A stretch of 55,369 bases of DNA, from positions 1 to 55,369 of the forward strand of contig UBJO01000001.1 of assembly GCA_900465665.1 (NCBI GenBank). The letters are read 5' to 3'. Origin of the DNA: Hyphomicrobiales bacterium (lineage in GTDB: Bacteria; Pseudomonadota; Alphaproteobacteria; Rhizobiales; Rhizobiaceae). Every line of letters begins with the position of its first letter. Within the stretch, counting starts at the first letter, position 1. Of this stretch, positions 1-9,421 are shown piece after piece. The notes under the pieces were generated by a model. The model was not told where the DNA came from. It saw nothing but the letters and a program-made list of their open reading frames with translations, and searched no databases. Made by a program: the position numbers and the translations under genes.

Positions 1-555
1 CCCTCGGCTAACCGCTTACGGTACATCGAAAGCTGGCCAATCTGGACGGAGTTTTTGCGTCGGCTGACCCGCCGAGGTCTACGCGGGGTTAAGCTGGTCG
101 TTTCCGATGCGCATGAGGGCATCAAAGCTGCCGTTTCCAAGGTTTTCAACGCCACATGGCAGCGGTGCCGCGTTCACTTCATGAGGAATGTGCTGGCGCA
201 TGCCGGAAAGAGCGGGAAGCGGGTCGTATCCGCCTTCACCGCAACGGCCTTTGCCCAAGAGACGCCGACGGCGGCCAGCGCTCAATGGCGAAGTGTTGCC
301 GATCATTTCAGACCGAAAGCGCCGAAGCTCGCCACTATCATGGATGAAGCTGCAGACGATGTGCTCGCCTACATGACCTTCCCGAGAGAGCATCGGGCGA
401 AGTTACACTCGACGAATCCAATTTAGCGTCTCAACGGCGAAATCAAACGACGAACCGAGGTTGTCGGCATCTTTCCCAACGATGAAGCCATCGTCCGTCT
501 CGTTGGCGCATTGCTCATGGAGGCGAACGACGAGTGGACCGTCAAGCGAGGTAGA
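1..555 (+). pseudogene. IS256-family (Mutator-type) transposase remnant
   Basis: The frame is open from the left edge and reads FLRRLTRRGLRGVKLVVSDA, then HEGIKAA, WQRCRVHFMRN and STNPI, which are hallmark blocks of IS256-family transposases (DDE type). The second catalytic aspartate sits in VSDAHEG. At 424-426 an amber codon replaces the Glu that normally follows STNPI, the position of the third catalytic acidic residue of the family. The same frame continues after the stop ([19 protein letters not shown] to [10 protein letters not shown]), so this is a nonsense mutation and not a frameshift. After about 550 the usual C-terminal tail is replaced by unrelated sequence. The N-terminal part lies outside the window or is degraded. 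Dead element, high certainty. Confidence 0.9.
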
Positions 556-1075
556 TTAGAATGGCTTGTTGCCGCCACGGGCTGGGATCACCGGCCGCTT
601 CAGCGCGCATTCAACCTGTCTTACGCCGCTCGTCACCCAGCAAGCCGTCCAGGAAAAGGTTCGCAGATGCTGCGACACGCTCCTGCGTAAAAGTCCGCGC
701 ATGGGAGCTTTTACGTCGCGCAACGTCATGCCCAAAGCGCAAGCGTCGTCTCGATTGATGCACCTGCTATCCATGACCTCCGAATCATAGAGACCTATAG
801 ATTCAGACCACAGATAAATATGCAACTGTAATCCTTCTGTAATGGGCCTTTGTTCGTCAAGGCCCTCATTACCAAAATCTCGTCACCAGGATCATGCTTC
901 TGTCCGTGGTCAACACTAGGGTCGCCACACCATGCCATAAGATCAGAACCGGCAGGTCAATCTAGGCGGCGTGATTGCCGAGGCATCACAGCATTACTTA
1001 CGACCTTGCCGGGCTCTCGTCCCGGTGACGGGACTTGATTGCGACGAAATTAGAACTTCGGCTCGATGCCTTTAC
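556..1075. other. Gene-free stretch between two transposase remnants
   Basis: No recognisable gene. Short open frames on both strands (for example 566-790 on the plus strand) have no familiar motif. The right part probably includes the non-coding 3' end of the IS110 element whose coding remnant ends at 1076. I could not delimit insertion-sequence ends or target duplications. Confidence 0.5.
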
Positions 1076-2106
1076 TTATGCCGCGGGGACTTCTTTGCCC
1101 CAACGAAACTCGGTCTCATCCACCCACAGACGATGAAGGACAGTCGCAAGCTTGCGGGCAAGAGCGACTTTTGCGCGTTTCATGCCACGCCGCTTTGCCA
1201 CATCGACTGCCCATCGCTTCAGTGCCGAGAACCGGGTGGCGCGGGTCAGCATGATGTGGGCCGCCTCGTAAAGGGCAGTGCGCACCATAGTGTCACCGAC
1301 CCGGCTGATGCCACCATCCAGATCCGTTTCGCCTGATTGGTACTTCTTCGGCGTTAGTCCGAAGTACGCTCCGACGGTTTGGGATTTTGCAAACCGACCA
1401 GGGTCGTCAACCGCCGAGCGATAGGTGATCGCGACGAGTGCGCCAACCCCCGGCGTGGTCATCAGTCTCTGGCAGACCCGATCTTGGCGAACGATCTTCA
1501 GCATCTCACGATGCATCTTGGTGAACTCGTTCCAAAGTGCATGACGGGCATGCAACATAGCACCGATGACGGTCTCCAATACAGGATGTCCGTCGCCGAG
1601 CTCCAATGTCCGTCCTTCAAATCGACCGCGGCTCACCTCGCCGACCTTCAGACCATAGCCACGCAAAATGCCCCGAATGCTCAACTCCACGTCTCGCAAT
1701 TTAGCTTGCAGCAGCTTGCGACCAGTCAGAAGCGCGCGAACATCCTGCGAGCCGGGAGACTTCGAATGCACCGAGCGATACCATCCCATCCGCAATAGCT
1801 GTGCGATGCCACGCGCATCTTTCCTGTCCGTCTTGATAACATCGCCGACAGCGCGGCCTTCACGTGACGGGTTTCCAGCAGAACAACATCAAAACCAGCT
1901 TTCGTCAGACCTTCATGCAACCATTGAGACAATGGGCCCGCTTCCAGGCCGATCCGCTTCAAAGCAAACCCCAGCGATGTTAGGTGTTCGATGAGCGCAT
2001 CCGGCTCACTCGCCACCTTCGTCTCGCGGATGATCTTGCCTGCCGAATCCACCAAACAGACGCTGCTTGCTTCCAAAGAAACATCAATTCCGGCAAAGTA
2101 CTCCAT
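1076..2106 (-). pseudogene. IS110-family transposase, frameshifted
   Basis: The N-terminal part starts at the ATG at 2106, behind AGGAA, and reads MEYFAGIDVS with the first catalytic Asp of the DEDD RuvC-like domain, followed by the LEAGPLSQW block. The frame is lost at about 1840: the expected KTDRKDARGIAQLL block is encoded one frame away (AAG ACG GAC directly after ATG TT ATC), so one base is missing just after the ATG codon at 1841-1843. The second frame then runs to the stop at 1076 and holds the C-terminal Transposase_20 region (TTPGVGALVAITY, YFGLTPKKYQSG, GGISRVGDTMVRTALYEAAH). Both halves are well preserved, so the inactivation looks recent. The family uses a bridge-RNA-guided recombinase mechanism. 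Confidence 0.9.
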
Positions 2107-2121
2107 GGCTGTTCCTCGCTT

Positions 2122-2161
2122 GATGTTTGGGGCCGACAGGTTCGGACCCCGTTTCAACATC
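2122..2161 (-). other. Hairpin in the IS110 5' non-coding end (possible bridge-RNA segment)
   Basis: Directly upstream of the IS110 start codon, GATGTT(2122-2127) pairs with AACATC(2156-2161), and GGGG-CCGA pairs with TCGG-A-CCCC further in. IS110-group elements carry their bridge RNA in the non-coding end 5' of the transposase, and this structured block is where it should lie. That it is such an RNA is inference from position and foldability only. Confidence 0.35.
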
Positions 2162-2386
2162 GTCATTCTGAGGGACAGCCACCAATCTGGCTACAATCTC
2201 GGAAGCGCCGGCCCATTACGGCATCTAGCCTGCAAGTTAAGAAACTATTTATAAAATCGTGAAAATTAGAGAGGGACGATCGTAGCAACGCGGCATTCGA
2301 GCGCGTTGCATCGCAAGACGTGGTTCAATGAGTAAATGCTCACGCGCGAGACGGTGCGTAGCAATGCGTATGGAGTATAGCGTATC

Positions 2387-2989
2387 ATGAGTTTTAATCC
2401 CCTTGCGGCGGCCTTCGCCATCAGCCTTATTGCCTCGCCGGTTCTCGCCGCCGATTTCGGTTCCTACGACCAGCCGTCTTCCGGAGGATGGGAAGGCGCC
2501 TATGCCGGTGTCCACGGTGGCATGGCCTCCCCGAACCTCAACCCGTTCTCCGGCAACAAGGGCCTGAGCGTCGGCGGACAGGCCGGCTACAACACCATGG
2601 TTGGCGGCGCGGTCGTCGGCGGCGAAGTGGAAGCCTCCTATCTCGGCGACAGCCGCGTGAAGGTGGAAGACGGCAAGCTCAAGGAGCGTCACCGCCTGAG
2701 CGCTAAGGGAAAGGTCGGCGCGCCGATCGACCAGACACTGATCTACGGCACCGCCGGATTTGCCATGACCAATTTCCGTGACAACGGCAACATCGCTGGT
2801 CCCGATGGCTGGAAGCCGGGCTATATCTTCGGCGCAGGCGTCGAGCAGAAGCTGACCTCGAACGTCTCGGCCCGCGTCGAGTACAACTACACGATCACCA
2901 ACAGCGTCCGCACCTTCTCCAACGGTGTCGGCACGACGGGCAACGTCCACGACCACACGCTGAAGGCTGGCCTGAACGTAAGCTTCTAA
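2387..2989 (+). CDS. Outer-membrane beta-barrel protein (RopB/Omp25-31 type)
   Basis: Predicted 200-residue exported protein. Residues 1-21 form a hydrophobic signal sequence ending SPVLA, with mature start ADFGSYD. The rest alternates Gly and aromatic residues, with blocks typical of rhizobial and Brucella Omp25/Omp31 porin-like proteins: GWEGAYAGVHGG, GGQAGYNTMVGGAVVGGEVE, GAGVEQKLTSNVSARVEYNY, and the terminal HTLKAGLNVSF with the C-terminal Phe needed for barrel assembly. An in-frame TAG two codons upstream fixes the ATG at 2387; GGAG lies ten bases before it. Odd: the signal peptide has no positively charged residue before the hydrophobic core, so export may be weak or the N-terminus may have been altered by the neighbouring IS110 insertion. 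Monocistronic; two hairpins follow. Confidence 0.85.
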   Translation: MSFNPLAAAFAISLIASPVLAADFGSYDQPSSGGWEGAYAGVHGGMASPNLNPFSGNKGLSVGGQAGYNTMVGGAVVGGEVEASYLGDSRVKVEDGKLKERHRLSAKGKVGAPIDQTLIYGTAGFAMTNFRDNGNIAGPDGWKPGYIFGAGVEQKLTSNVSARVEYNYTITNSVRTFSNGVGTTGNVHDHTLKAGLNVSF

Positions 2990-3070
2990 GGCTTCATATA
3001 GCTCTGACGAGCTATGAAGCGCGCCTAGCTAACCTGGAAAACCTCGCAAGCATATTGCGAGGTTTATTGT
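2990..3070 (+). terminator. Rho-independent terminator after the Omp gene
   Basis: Two successive inverted repeats: 2991-3020 (GCTTCATA-TA-GCTC with GAGCTATGAAGC) and a perfect ten-base stem AACCTCGCAA(3040-3049)/TTGCGAGGTT(3055-3064) with a five-base loop followed by TATTGTTA. The second is the likely terminator. Confidence 0.75.
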
Positions 3071-3401
3071 TAGACGATAACCCGGATCACATGTCTCGTT
3101 GGTTCCCATCGGTTAGTAGCGAACCATCGGAAGACCACGATGCCGACGATCGAGCCATGAACAACAGGCTGGTGACAACCATTCAAAGCCGAGATCGCCA
3201 TATTCGACCGGCTGAGAAGCGATATAGGCGTGAAGCCAAATCCTGTCTGAACAATGTCGCTTGGGTAGCTTCATTCCGGCAACGACATTTCGGGACAATA
3301 TCCGGACTGGCGATAAACTCTATGGCTTCTTGCCACTCCTACAAAAGCGTATGTTTTCGCAAATGCGGGCGTACAGCGAGGCATCTATAGCGAAGGGCAA
3401 G
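3071..3401. other. Gene-free stretch
   Basis: Nothing recognisable. Open frames here (for example 3055-3390 plus) show no family motif and have unlike-neighbour codon use. It separates the Omp gene from the convergent cysteine-cluster gene. Confidence 0.5.
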
Positions 3402-3698
3402 TTAGCGGAAGCCGAAGGCGGCACGCGCTTCAATGCATTCGCTGTCGCCGGGGAGACAGTCGCGGCAAACTTGCGGCCGGATCTCGTAGACCATGCAAGA
3501 TGTTCTTGTACCCACGGAGCCATCGAGCGCCGAGCAGCGATTGTCATGGCAGCGCATGCCTGTCTGATCTTCGGCGACGAAGCGCGCGGGCAAGCGATCA
3601 AGATCGGCATCCGTTTCAGTCGAGAATCGCGGCCATTTCGATGAGTACGAACAGCAGGCGCCGCAGGTCTGGCAATCGAAATCGGCTGAAATGGTCAT
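3402..3698 (-). CDS. YkgJ-family cysteine-cluster protein
   Basis: Small cytoplasmic protein of 98 residues, MTISADFDCQTCGACCSYSS to EARAAFGFR. It has the CxxCxxCC N-terminal cluster (C9, C12, C15, C16) and later CHDNRC, SCMVYEIRPQVCRDC, the pattern of the UPF0153/YkgJ family, which is thought to bind zinc or an iron-sulfur cluster; no reaction is established. The family ends RP.VCR.C before a short tail, as here. I chose the ATG at 3698 because it follows an AGAG/GAGAG ribosome site and begins the conserved block; the longer open frame upstream is low-complexity. Stands alone, facing away from the cold-shock gene across a 215-base promoter region. Confidence 0.8.
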   Translation of the reverse strand: MTISADFDCQTCGACCSYSSKWPRFSTETDADLDRLPARFVAEDQTGMRCHDNRCSALDGSVGTRTSCMVYEIRPQVCRDCLPGDSECIEARAAFGFR

Positions 3699-3913
3699 CG
3701 TCGCTCTCTTTTTCGGATGATACGGTGCGTAGAATGCAGCGAGACTTTGTCGATTTTGGCACGATCGCGCGGATTGCAGGCGCCGGGCACCGGCCGAAAT
3801 CCATCTTTCATGCAAATGATGACCCTCAGATGCACGCTGGGAGTTGATGGACGCGCAACAGCACTATAGGTTCGCGTCGCCATTGCAAGCAAAACACTTA
3901 AAAGGGAATATCC

Positions 3914-4117
3914 ATGCCTGAGGGTACAGTAAAATTCTTCAACGAGGACAAGGGCTTCGGTTTCATCACGCCGGAAAACGGCGGAACTGACGTTTTCGTT
4001 CACATCACGGCACTGCCGCGCGGCGCGTCGCTGCGCGAAGGCGACAAGGTCAGCTTCGACCTCGGCCAGGACCGCAAGACCGGAAAGTCGAAAGCTGAGA
4101 ACGTCTCAATCCTCTGA
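3914..4117 (+). CDS. cspA: Cold-shock protein, CspA family
   Basis: Predicted 67-residue single cold-shock domain, the usual family length. RNP1 (KGFGFITP, residues 13-20) and RNP2 (VFVHI, about residues 27-31) are intact, so single-stranded nucleic acid binding should be retained. The role is RNA chaperone or antiterminator under cold or general stress. An AAGGGA site lies eight bases before the ATG. The leader between the divergent YkgJ gene and the start is about 215 bases, long enough to hold the structured 5' UTR that csp transcripts usually have, but I could not resolve such a structure. A hairpin follows the stop codon. Rhizobia carry several csp paralogues, so the numbered gene name is not assignable. 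Confidence 0.92.
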   Translation: MPEGTVKFFNEDKGFGFITPENGGTDVFVHITALPRGASLREGDKVSFDLGQDRKTGKSKAENVSIL

Positions 4118-4132
4118 TTGAGCTTATAAAGC

Positions 4133-4165
4133 GTCTAGCCTGTTTGCTTGGTCAGCAGGCTAGAC
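4133..4165 (+). terminator. Hairpin downstream of cspA
   Basis: Perfect ten-base stem GTCTAGCCTG(4133-4142)/CAGGCTAGAC(4156-4165) with a 13-base loop. No T-run follows, so it may protect the 3' end more than terminate. The 270 bases from here to 4439 hold nothing else I can recognise. Confidence 0.5.
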
Positions 4166-4439
4166 CAACGCTCGGTGAGGTCTCCAAGTGGGCGCGCGCG
4201 TATTATCACTAATGATAGATCGAAGTGACATAGAAAGTTACAATCCACGCGATTATCGTAAGTATACCAAGCACCATTATTAAAATACGCAACTGCTGCT
4301 CCAAGTCATTTCATGCCGTTCCGGAGGGATACGCAGCAGGCGACCATCCAGTTCAATTGCCGTTAAGTATTCGTTAGCCGTAGAGCTTTTGGCGCCGATT
4401 GGATCTCCCACCACATGCTTGGCGACAATGCTTTAATCA

Positions 4440-4790
4440 CTAGGCCGGAAACGGGTCTTCGAGCCCGGACCAATTATGCGGATTGGCGCGTGCCAGACAT
4501 CCATCGAGCTTGGAGCGGATACCAATTTCATCCATGTCCACACCGATAAAGAGAAGTTCCTGCCGCCGATTGCCCCAAGCGTCGTCCCACTGACTTCGTC
4601 CTGCTCATGGAACTGGGGATGATCGGGCCAATCTTCCCGGGAAACAGTAGCCCACCGAAATCCCATTGGTTCGCATCGACGCTGTATGCCTGCGGGCGAC
4701 ATCAGGCCAACGTGCTGCGGACGTGTCGCGATCCAGAAAATGCCCCTTGGCGCGAACGACGCCCGGCCACGGCGCATCAACTACCATCAA
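4440..4790 (-). pseudogene. COG0523 (CobW/ZigA-type) GTPase C-terminus, remnant
   Basis: Three minus-strand frames together rebuild the C-terminal domain of a zinc-metallochaperone-type G3E GTPase: PWPGVVRAKG near 4760-4785, then IFWIATRPQHVGLMSPAG, MGFRWATVSREDWPDHPQF, and, after a further shift near 4590, QWDDAWGNRRQELLFIGVDMDE to LEDPFPA and a stop at 4440-4442. The GTPase domain (Walker A, Cys-x-Cys-Cys site) is missing entirely. At least two frameshifts are required. The truncated end abuts and is antisense to the apparent start of the next remnant, so a deletion or recombination joined two unrelated gene ends here. No function expected. Confidence 0.75.
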
Positions 4791-4829
4791 CTGAAGAGTG
4801 ATCAGCTGGTGGTGACTCAACAGTCGGAC

Positions 4830-5639
4830 GACGAGATAACCTCGCAGCAGGCAGCCATCAATCTCGACCCGAGTGATCCGCTCAGCTATCACGCCATGGC
4901 TTTCGCCCTCATCCTCAACGGTCAAGCCGAGAACGGCTTAGATTACGTCAGGCGTGCCACCAGACTTGATCCGAAGCTGAGTTCTTGGCGTCATTTCCTC
5001 CAGGGCTTCGGCCTCTTCATGAACAGACAGCGTGAGGCAGCCGCCATCGAACTGAGAAAGGCGCGCAGCAGCCAAGACGATTTTGATGCATGGTCGCGCT
5101 ATCTGGGAAATCAGCTATTGCTCAGCATTTACGAAACATCCGGGCAGCGTAGACTTGCGGCAAGCATCCGCGCGGACCTGGACGTTCAGTCGCAGGATGA
5201 AGGCGCTCGGGCGCACACGCGCCTACTCGCGATGAACGAATTCCCGTTCAAGACTTATGCCGATACCTTGCTGTTGTCAGAGCTCGAGAAAGCCGGCGTC
5301 CCTGAAATGCCGTTCGACCTCGACCCAACTTCGCCGTCTCGACTGCGTGGGTACGCCATCCGCGCCGCAGTCTTCGGCCATGAACTGACAGGCACTCAGC
5401 TTGAGACCAACGAGGATGTCGTTAGCCGCACCGGCCTCGACGGTCGTGCGTCCGTGACCGTCGGAGCATGGCACGGCGAAGGATTGAGCCAGATCGAGGG
5501 AGACGCCATCTGCTCCTGGTTTCCGACCTCGCCCAGAAATCGCTACGCGGTCTTTTCCGAAAATGCCGCTGCGCCCAAAAGCGTCACCTATCTGTATGTT
5601 CGCCCGTCGGCCCGCTTCCGGCTACATGTCGCCGAGTAA
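4830..5639 (+). pseudogene. TPR-containing C-terminal half of an adenylate cyclase-type protein, truncated
   Basis: About 270 residues resemble the C-terminal half of rhizobial adenylate/guanylate cyclase-plus-TPR proteins: AINLDPSDPLSYHAMAFALI, then NGLDYVRRATRLDP and a second helical pair around FLMNRQREAAAIELRKA. The open frame technically extends back to 4686, but that stretch is the antisense of the COG0523 remnant, so the true N-terminus (HTH or cyclase catalytic domain) is missing. No credible ribosome site is present at either ATG. Residues after 200 (HELTGTQLETNEDVVSRTGL) match no domain I can name. Probably an unexpressed gene fragment, although the frame itself is intact. Confidence 0.55.
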
Positions 5640-5703
5640 TGTGCACATAGCCATTGCGATTGGTTATGTGCCGGCCAGAACATGACCGGCACACAGGTTT
5701 TGA

Positions 5704-7046
5704 TTACCGCATCTGCAGAACGATCGGGTTGCTGCTCGCGGGATCCGTATGCTCGCGCATCGCCTTCACATCCTCGGCCTTCACCGGACCGCCATGATTG
5801 CCCCAGGAGGAGCGGACATAGGTCAGCACGTCGGCGATCTCGTGATCCGACAACTGCTGGCGGAAGGGTGGCATGCGGTAGGCATCGGGAACACCCGCGG
5901 TCACCACGCGTGCCGAGCCGTTGAGCGTGGCGTTGACCTGAGAGTCGACATGTTCGATCAGCGAGGCGGCCGATCCAGCCAGTGGCGGGATCCACTCGTT
6001 CTTTCCGCGACCATCGACCCCGTGACAGAAGCTGCAGCGAGTGGCGTAGGTCTGCGCGCCCGGCGCGCTGTTGGCGGCCGTTGCGAGGACCGGTGTTGCC
6101 TCCGCATAAGCCCACGGTGAACCGTCACGGCTGGCGTCGCCCGGAAGCGTTTTCAGATAGTGGCTGATCGCCTTCAGGTCTTCGTCCGTCATGAACTGCG
6201 TGGAGTTGTTGTAAGCGTCCGCCATGGAGCCGAAGACCACCGCGTGCTTGTTGCGGCCATTCTTCAGGAACTGGAAGATGTCGTCCTCGCTCCAGCGGCC
6301 GAGACCCGTGTTGTGATCCTGACGAAGGCTCGGCGCATACCAGCCGTCAAGCAACGCGCCGGAAAGGAACAGCGGGCTTGCGTCGTCCAGCGCCTTTTCG
6401 TTCATGGTCAGGCTGCGCGGCGTATGACACGCACCGCAGTGCCCGGCCGCCTGCACGAGATAGGCTCCACGATTCCAGAGCTCGTCCTTGTCCTGCTTGC
6501 TGACATAGATGCCCTGATCGACGAACACGGCGTTCCACAAAGCGAGTGGCCAACGCATGTTCAAGGGCCACTTGATGCCGCTCTGCCTGTTCGGCTCGTT
6601 GGCGGGCTGGACGCCGTTCATGAAGAAGGCATAGAGCGCGCGTACGTCGTCGTCGTTCAACTTGACGTAAGAGGGATAAGGCATGGCTGGATAGAGACGA
6701 CGGCCATCCGGCGTCACGCCTTGACGGACAGCACGATCGAAATCGGCCAGCGAGTAGTTGCCGATACCTGTTTCACGGTCGGGCGTGATGTTGGTGGCGA
6801 AGATCGATCCGAGCGGCGTGCCCATTTCAAGGCCGCCGGTAAAAGGCTTGCCGCTGGGCGTGCTATGACAGGCGACACAGTCGGCCTGGCGCGCGACCAT
6901 CTCGCCACGCTGCATCAGATCCGTGCTTGCCGCCCCGAGGCGGTTCCGCCGTCGAAGGGTGAGGATGGTTTGCTGGTCACGAACCATGTCAGGCCTCCGC
7001 CGATGATGACAATGATCGCGAGAAGAACGAGAAGGATTTTTTTCAA
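5704..7046 (-). CDS. Membrane-anchored c-type cytochrome of a molybdenum hydroxylase, apparent frameshift near 6935
   Basis: Triheme cytochrome, about 445 residues when repaired, that would pass electrons from the exported hydroxylase encoded just upstream to the respiratory chain. Three CxxCH heme sites are present: CVACH, CGACH, CSFCH. The N-terminal anchor (KKILLVLLAIIVIIGGGLTWF) is encoded in a different frame from the heme domains. The frames meet at 6933-6936, where four C on the plus strand stand where five would give a continuous SGAASTDLMQRGE. The anchor has no ATG; a TTG at 7046 is preceded by AAGGGA. Starting instead at the in-frame ATG at 6987 would leave a cytochrome with no export signal. 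Either a sequencing error in a homopolymer or a real inactivation. Third gene of the operon. Confidence 0.8.
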
Positions 7047-7153
7047 GGATTGGTCATCCCTTATGAGTGCTGCGTTTGAAGGCTGTTGCCTCAGGCTCAA
7101 ACGGCCGGGGAACGATCCTCCCCGGCCGGCACGGGCGGTGCGACGCTTACGCG

Positions 7154-9421
7154 CTAGCTTTCAAACGTGTAGTGGGAGAGCGGCATGCTGCGGATGCGTT
7201 GCCCCGTCAGGGTAGAGACAGCGTTCGCCACAGCCGGCGGGATGGCAGGCAGTCCCGGCTCTCCGATCCCGCCCATCTTCTCGCCGCTCTCGATGATCCG
7301 CGTATGAACCCGCGGCATCCGGCTCGGAGGAAGGATGGGATAGAGATCGTAGTTGCGCGCGACCGGCTCGCCCTTTTCGTAGATGGCCTCTTCCAGGAGC
7401 ACTTGCGAAAGGCCAAGCGCCGTTGCCGAATTGACCTGCGCCTCGATGATCGCCGGATTGACGATGCTGCCGGGATCGATGGCTTCCCAGATATCGTGCA
7501 CGACAACCTCGCCCGCCCGGATCGAAACCTCCGCGATCGCAGCGGTAAAGCTGCCGAACGGAGAGGCCATGGCAACCCCGCGCGTGCGGCGCGTGCCGTC
7601 CTCGGCCGTGAACGGGCCACGCTTCCAGCCACCGGACATCTCGCCCACGGCCTTCAGCAGGTTTGACAGTCTGGCGTTATCCTTCAAGAGCTGCACGCGC
7701 AGTTCGTAAGGATCCTTGCCACCCTTGTCCGCCAGTTCGTCGAGGAAGGTTTCGTAGAGGAAGTCGTTCATCGAATTACCGACCGAACGCCAATAGGCGA
7801 GCATTGTCGGGTTCTCGACGTAGATCTGAGCGATCCGTCGGTTGGGGATGGCGTATTCCTTGCCCGTCAGACCTTCGACGGCGGTCTCATCGAGCTTGTC
7901 CTCGCTGTGGCCGTTGATGTTCTCCGAGGGGCCTTCGCAAATGCTGATTGCCTCGAGTGCGATCGGCATTCCGCTTTCATCCAGGCCACCACGGAATCGC
8001 ACCGCCGCCATCGGCCGCAGCGGGTCACGCAGAAACTCCTCTTCGCGGCTCCAGATCAACTTGATCGGCTTGCCTGTATCCTTGGCGAGTTGGATTGCCT
8101 GCGGGTATGGATTTGCAGCAGGATAGAGGAAGTGACGACCGAAGAAGCCGCCAAGAAGCGGGCTATGGATGTTTATCTTCGACGCATCCAGGCCGATAAG
8201 CTTGGCAATGGCGGCCTGATACATTTCCGGCGCCTGATTTGGCATCCAGAGGTCCAGACTGCCGTCATCGTTGAACCGCGCCAATGTCGAAGGCGGCTCA
8301 AGCTGGCCGTGGTGGAGATACTGGCTGTGGTAGGTCGCGGTGACCACCGTCTTTGCCGATGCAAGTGCACCGGCAGCATCGCCCTTGCTCTCCGCGTCCT
8401 TGCCGTTGCCCGGCTCATTCGCGAGGCGTTGGCTGAACGCAGCGGTCGAAAAATCCGCCGGCATGGCGCGGATACCCTCGATGATCGGCGTCTCACCGGC
8501 CTCGCTCCACTCTACCTGCAGCGATTCAGCGGCACGCTTGGCATGCCACCAGCGCTCGGCCACAACCGCAACCGCGCCCGGAAGGCGGTGGATCGACTGA
8601 ACGCCGGCCATCGCCTTGACCGCATCCTCGTTGCGGATCGCGCCGACCGACATGCCGAGGCGCGGTGCGTGTTGCACGGCGGCGTGAAGCATGCCGTCCA
8701 CCTTGCAGTCGATCGCATAGATCGCCTTGCCGACGGATTTGGCGTGAACGTCAAGCCGCTGCACCGGCTTGCGGATCCAGCGAAATTGGCCCGGATCCCT
8801 TAGAGTGACGCTGTCGGGCGCCGGAACTGGAAGCGCCAATGCATCGTGGGCGAGATCGCCATAGGCCACTTTCTGGCCCGTGGCGGCGTGCACCACATAA
8901 CCGGGTTCCGTCGATAGCTGATCGACCGGCAGGTTCAACCTGCCGGCGGCCGCCTGCAAGAGCATCGCGCGCGCCAGCGCGCCGAGACGGCGCATCGTGT
9001 CATAGCTCGTACGCACCGACATGCTGCCGCCGGTAATGCGCATCTTGCCCATCACGACGAGATAATCGGGACCAGTCGGCGCGTTCTCGACGACGAAGGA
9101 CTGTGGGTCCAGGTCGAGTTCTTCGCCAACGATCTGCGCCATGGCGGTAAAGACGCCCTGCCCGCCTTCGACGAACGGGCTCATCAGCCGGGCCGTATTG
9201 TCCGGACGGATTTCCAGGAAGGCCGGAACGCGGGTACCGGGCGCCATGCTTGCAGCGGCTTCCTGAGCACGCACGGCGCGGACCGGCACGCCGAAGCCAA
9301 TGACCAGCGCGCCGGCAGTGGCGCCCATGGTTCCAAGAAGGAAGCGGCGCCGGGAGATGTTGACCGGCTCGCCGTTCGGGACTTCGCCTTCGGCTTGAAT
9401 ATTGTGAGTGATCTCGTTCAT
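7154..9421 (-). CDS. Xanthine dehydrogenase-family molybdopterin-binding (large) subunit, Tat-exported
   Basis: Large subunit (755 residues) of an isoquinoline-1-oxidoreductase/aldehyde-oxidase-type molybdenum hydroxylase. A twin-arginine signal SRRRFLLGTMGATAGA at residues 23-38 sends the folded enzyme to the periplasm. Two Moco-domain blocks follow, GGFFGRHFLYP in the middle and the conserved catalytic glutamate in GGIGEPGLPAIPP near the C-terminus. The ATG at 9421 overlaps the stop of the 2Fe-2S subunit by four bases (ATGA), which fixes the start. The family hydroxylates aldehydes or N-heteroaromatic rings with water as oxygen donor and passes electrons to cytochrome c. The substrate cannot be read from sequence; nicotinate, isoquinoline or aldehydes are all possible. 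Confidence 0.9.
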   Translation of the reverse strand: MNEITHNIQAEGEVPNGEPVNISRRRFLLGTMGATAGALVIGFGVPVRAVRAQEAAASMAPGTRVPAFLEIRPDNTARLMSPFVEGGQGVFTAMAQIVGEELDLDPQSFVVENAPTGPDYLVVMGKMRITGGSMSVRTSYDTMRRLGALARAMLLQAAAGRLNLPVDQLSTEPGYVVHAATGQKVAYGDLAHDALALPVPAPDSVTLRDPGQFRWIRKPVQRLDVHAKSVGKAIYAIDCKVDGMLHAAVQHAPRLGMSVGAIRNEDAVKAMAGVQSIHRLPGAVAVVAERWWHAKRAAESLQVEWSEAGETPIIEGIRAMPADFSTAAFSQRLANEPGNGKDAESKGDAAGALASAKTVVTATYHSQYLHHGQLEPPSTLARFNDDGSLDLWMPNQAPEMYQAAIAKLIGLDASKINIHSPLLGGFFGRHFLYPAANPYPQAIQLAKDTGKPIKLIWSREEEFLRDPLRPMAAVRFRGGLDESGMPIALEAISICEGPSENINGHSEDKLDETAVEGLTGKEYAIPNRRIAQIYVENPTMLAYWRSVGNSMNDFLYETFLDELADKGGKDPYELRVQLLKDNARLSNLLKAVGEMSGGWKRGPFTAEDGTRRTRGVAMASPFGSFTAAIAEVSIRAGEVVVHDIWEAIDPGSIVNPAIIEAQVNSATALGLSQVLLEEAIYEKGEPVARNYDLYPILPPSRMPRVHTRIIESGEKMGGIGEPGLPAIPPAVANAVSTLTGQRIRSMPLSHYTFES

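Noticed and set aside
2249..2956. A 235-codon open frame antisense to the Omp gene
   Set aside because: It is the shadow of a well-supported beta-barrel gene; its composition (Ala, Asp, Val, Arg) is typical of antisense GC-rich frames.
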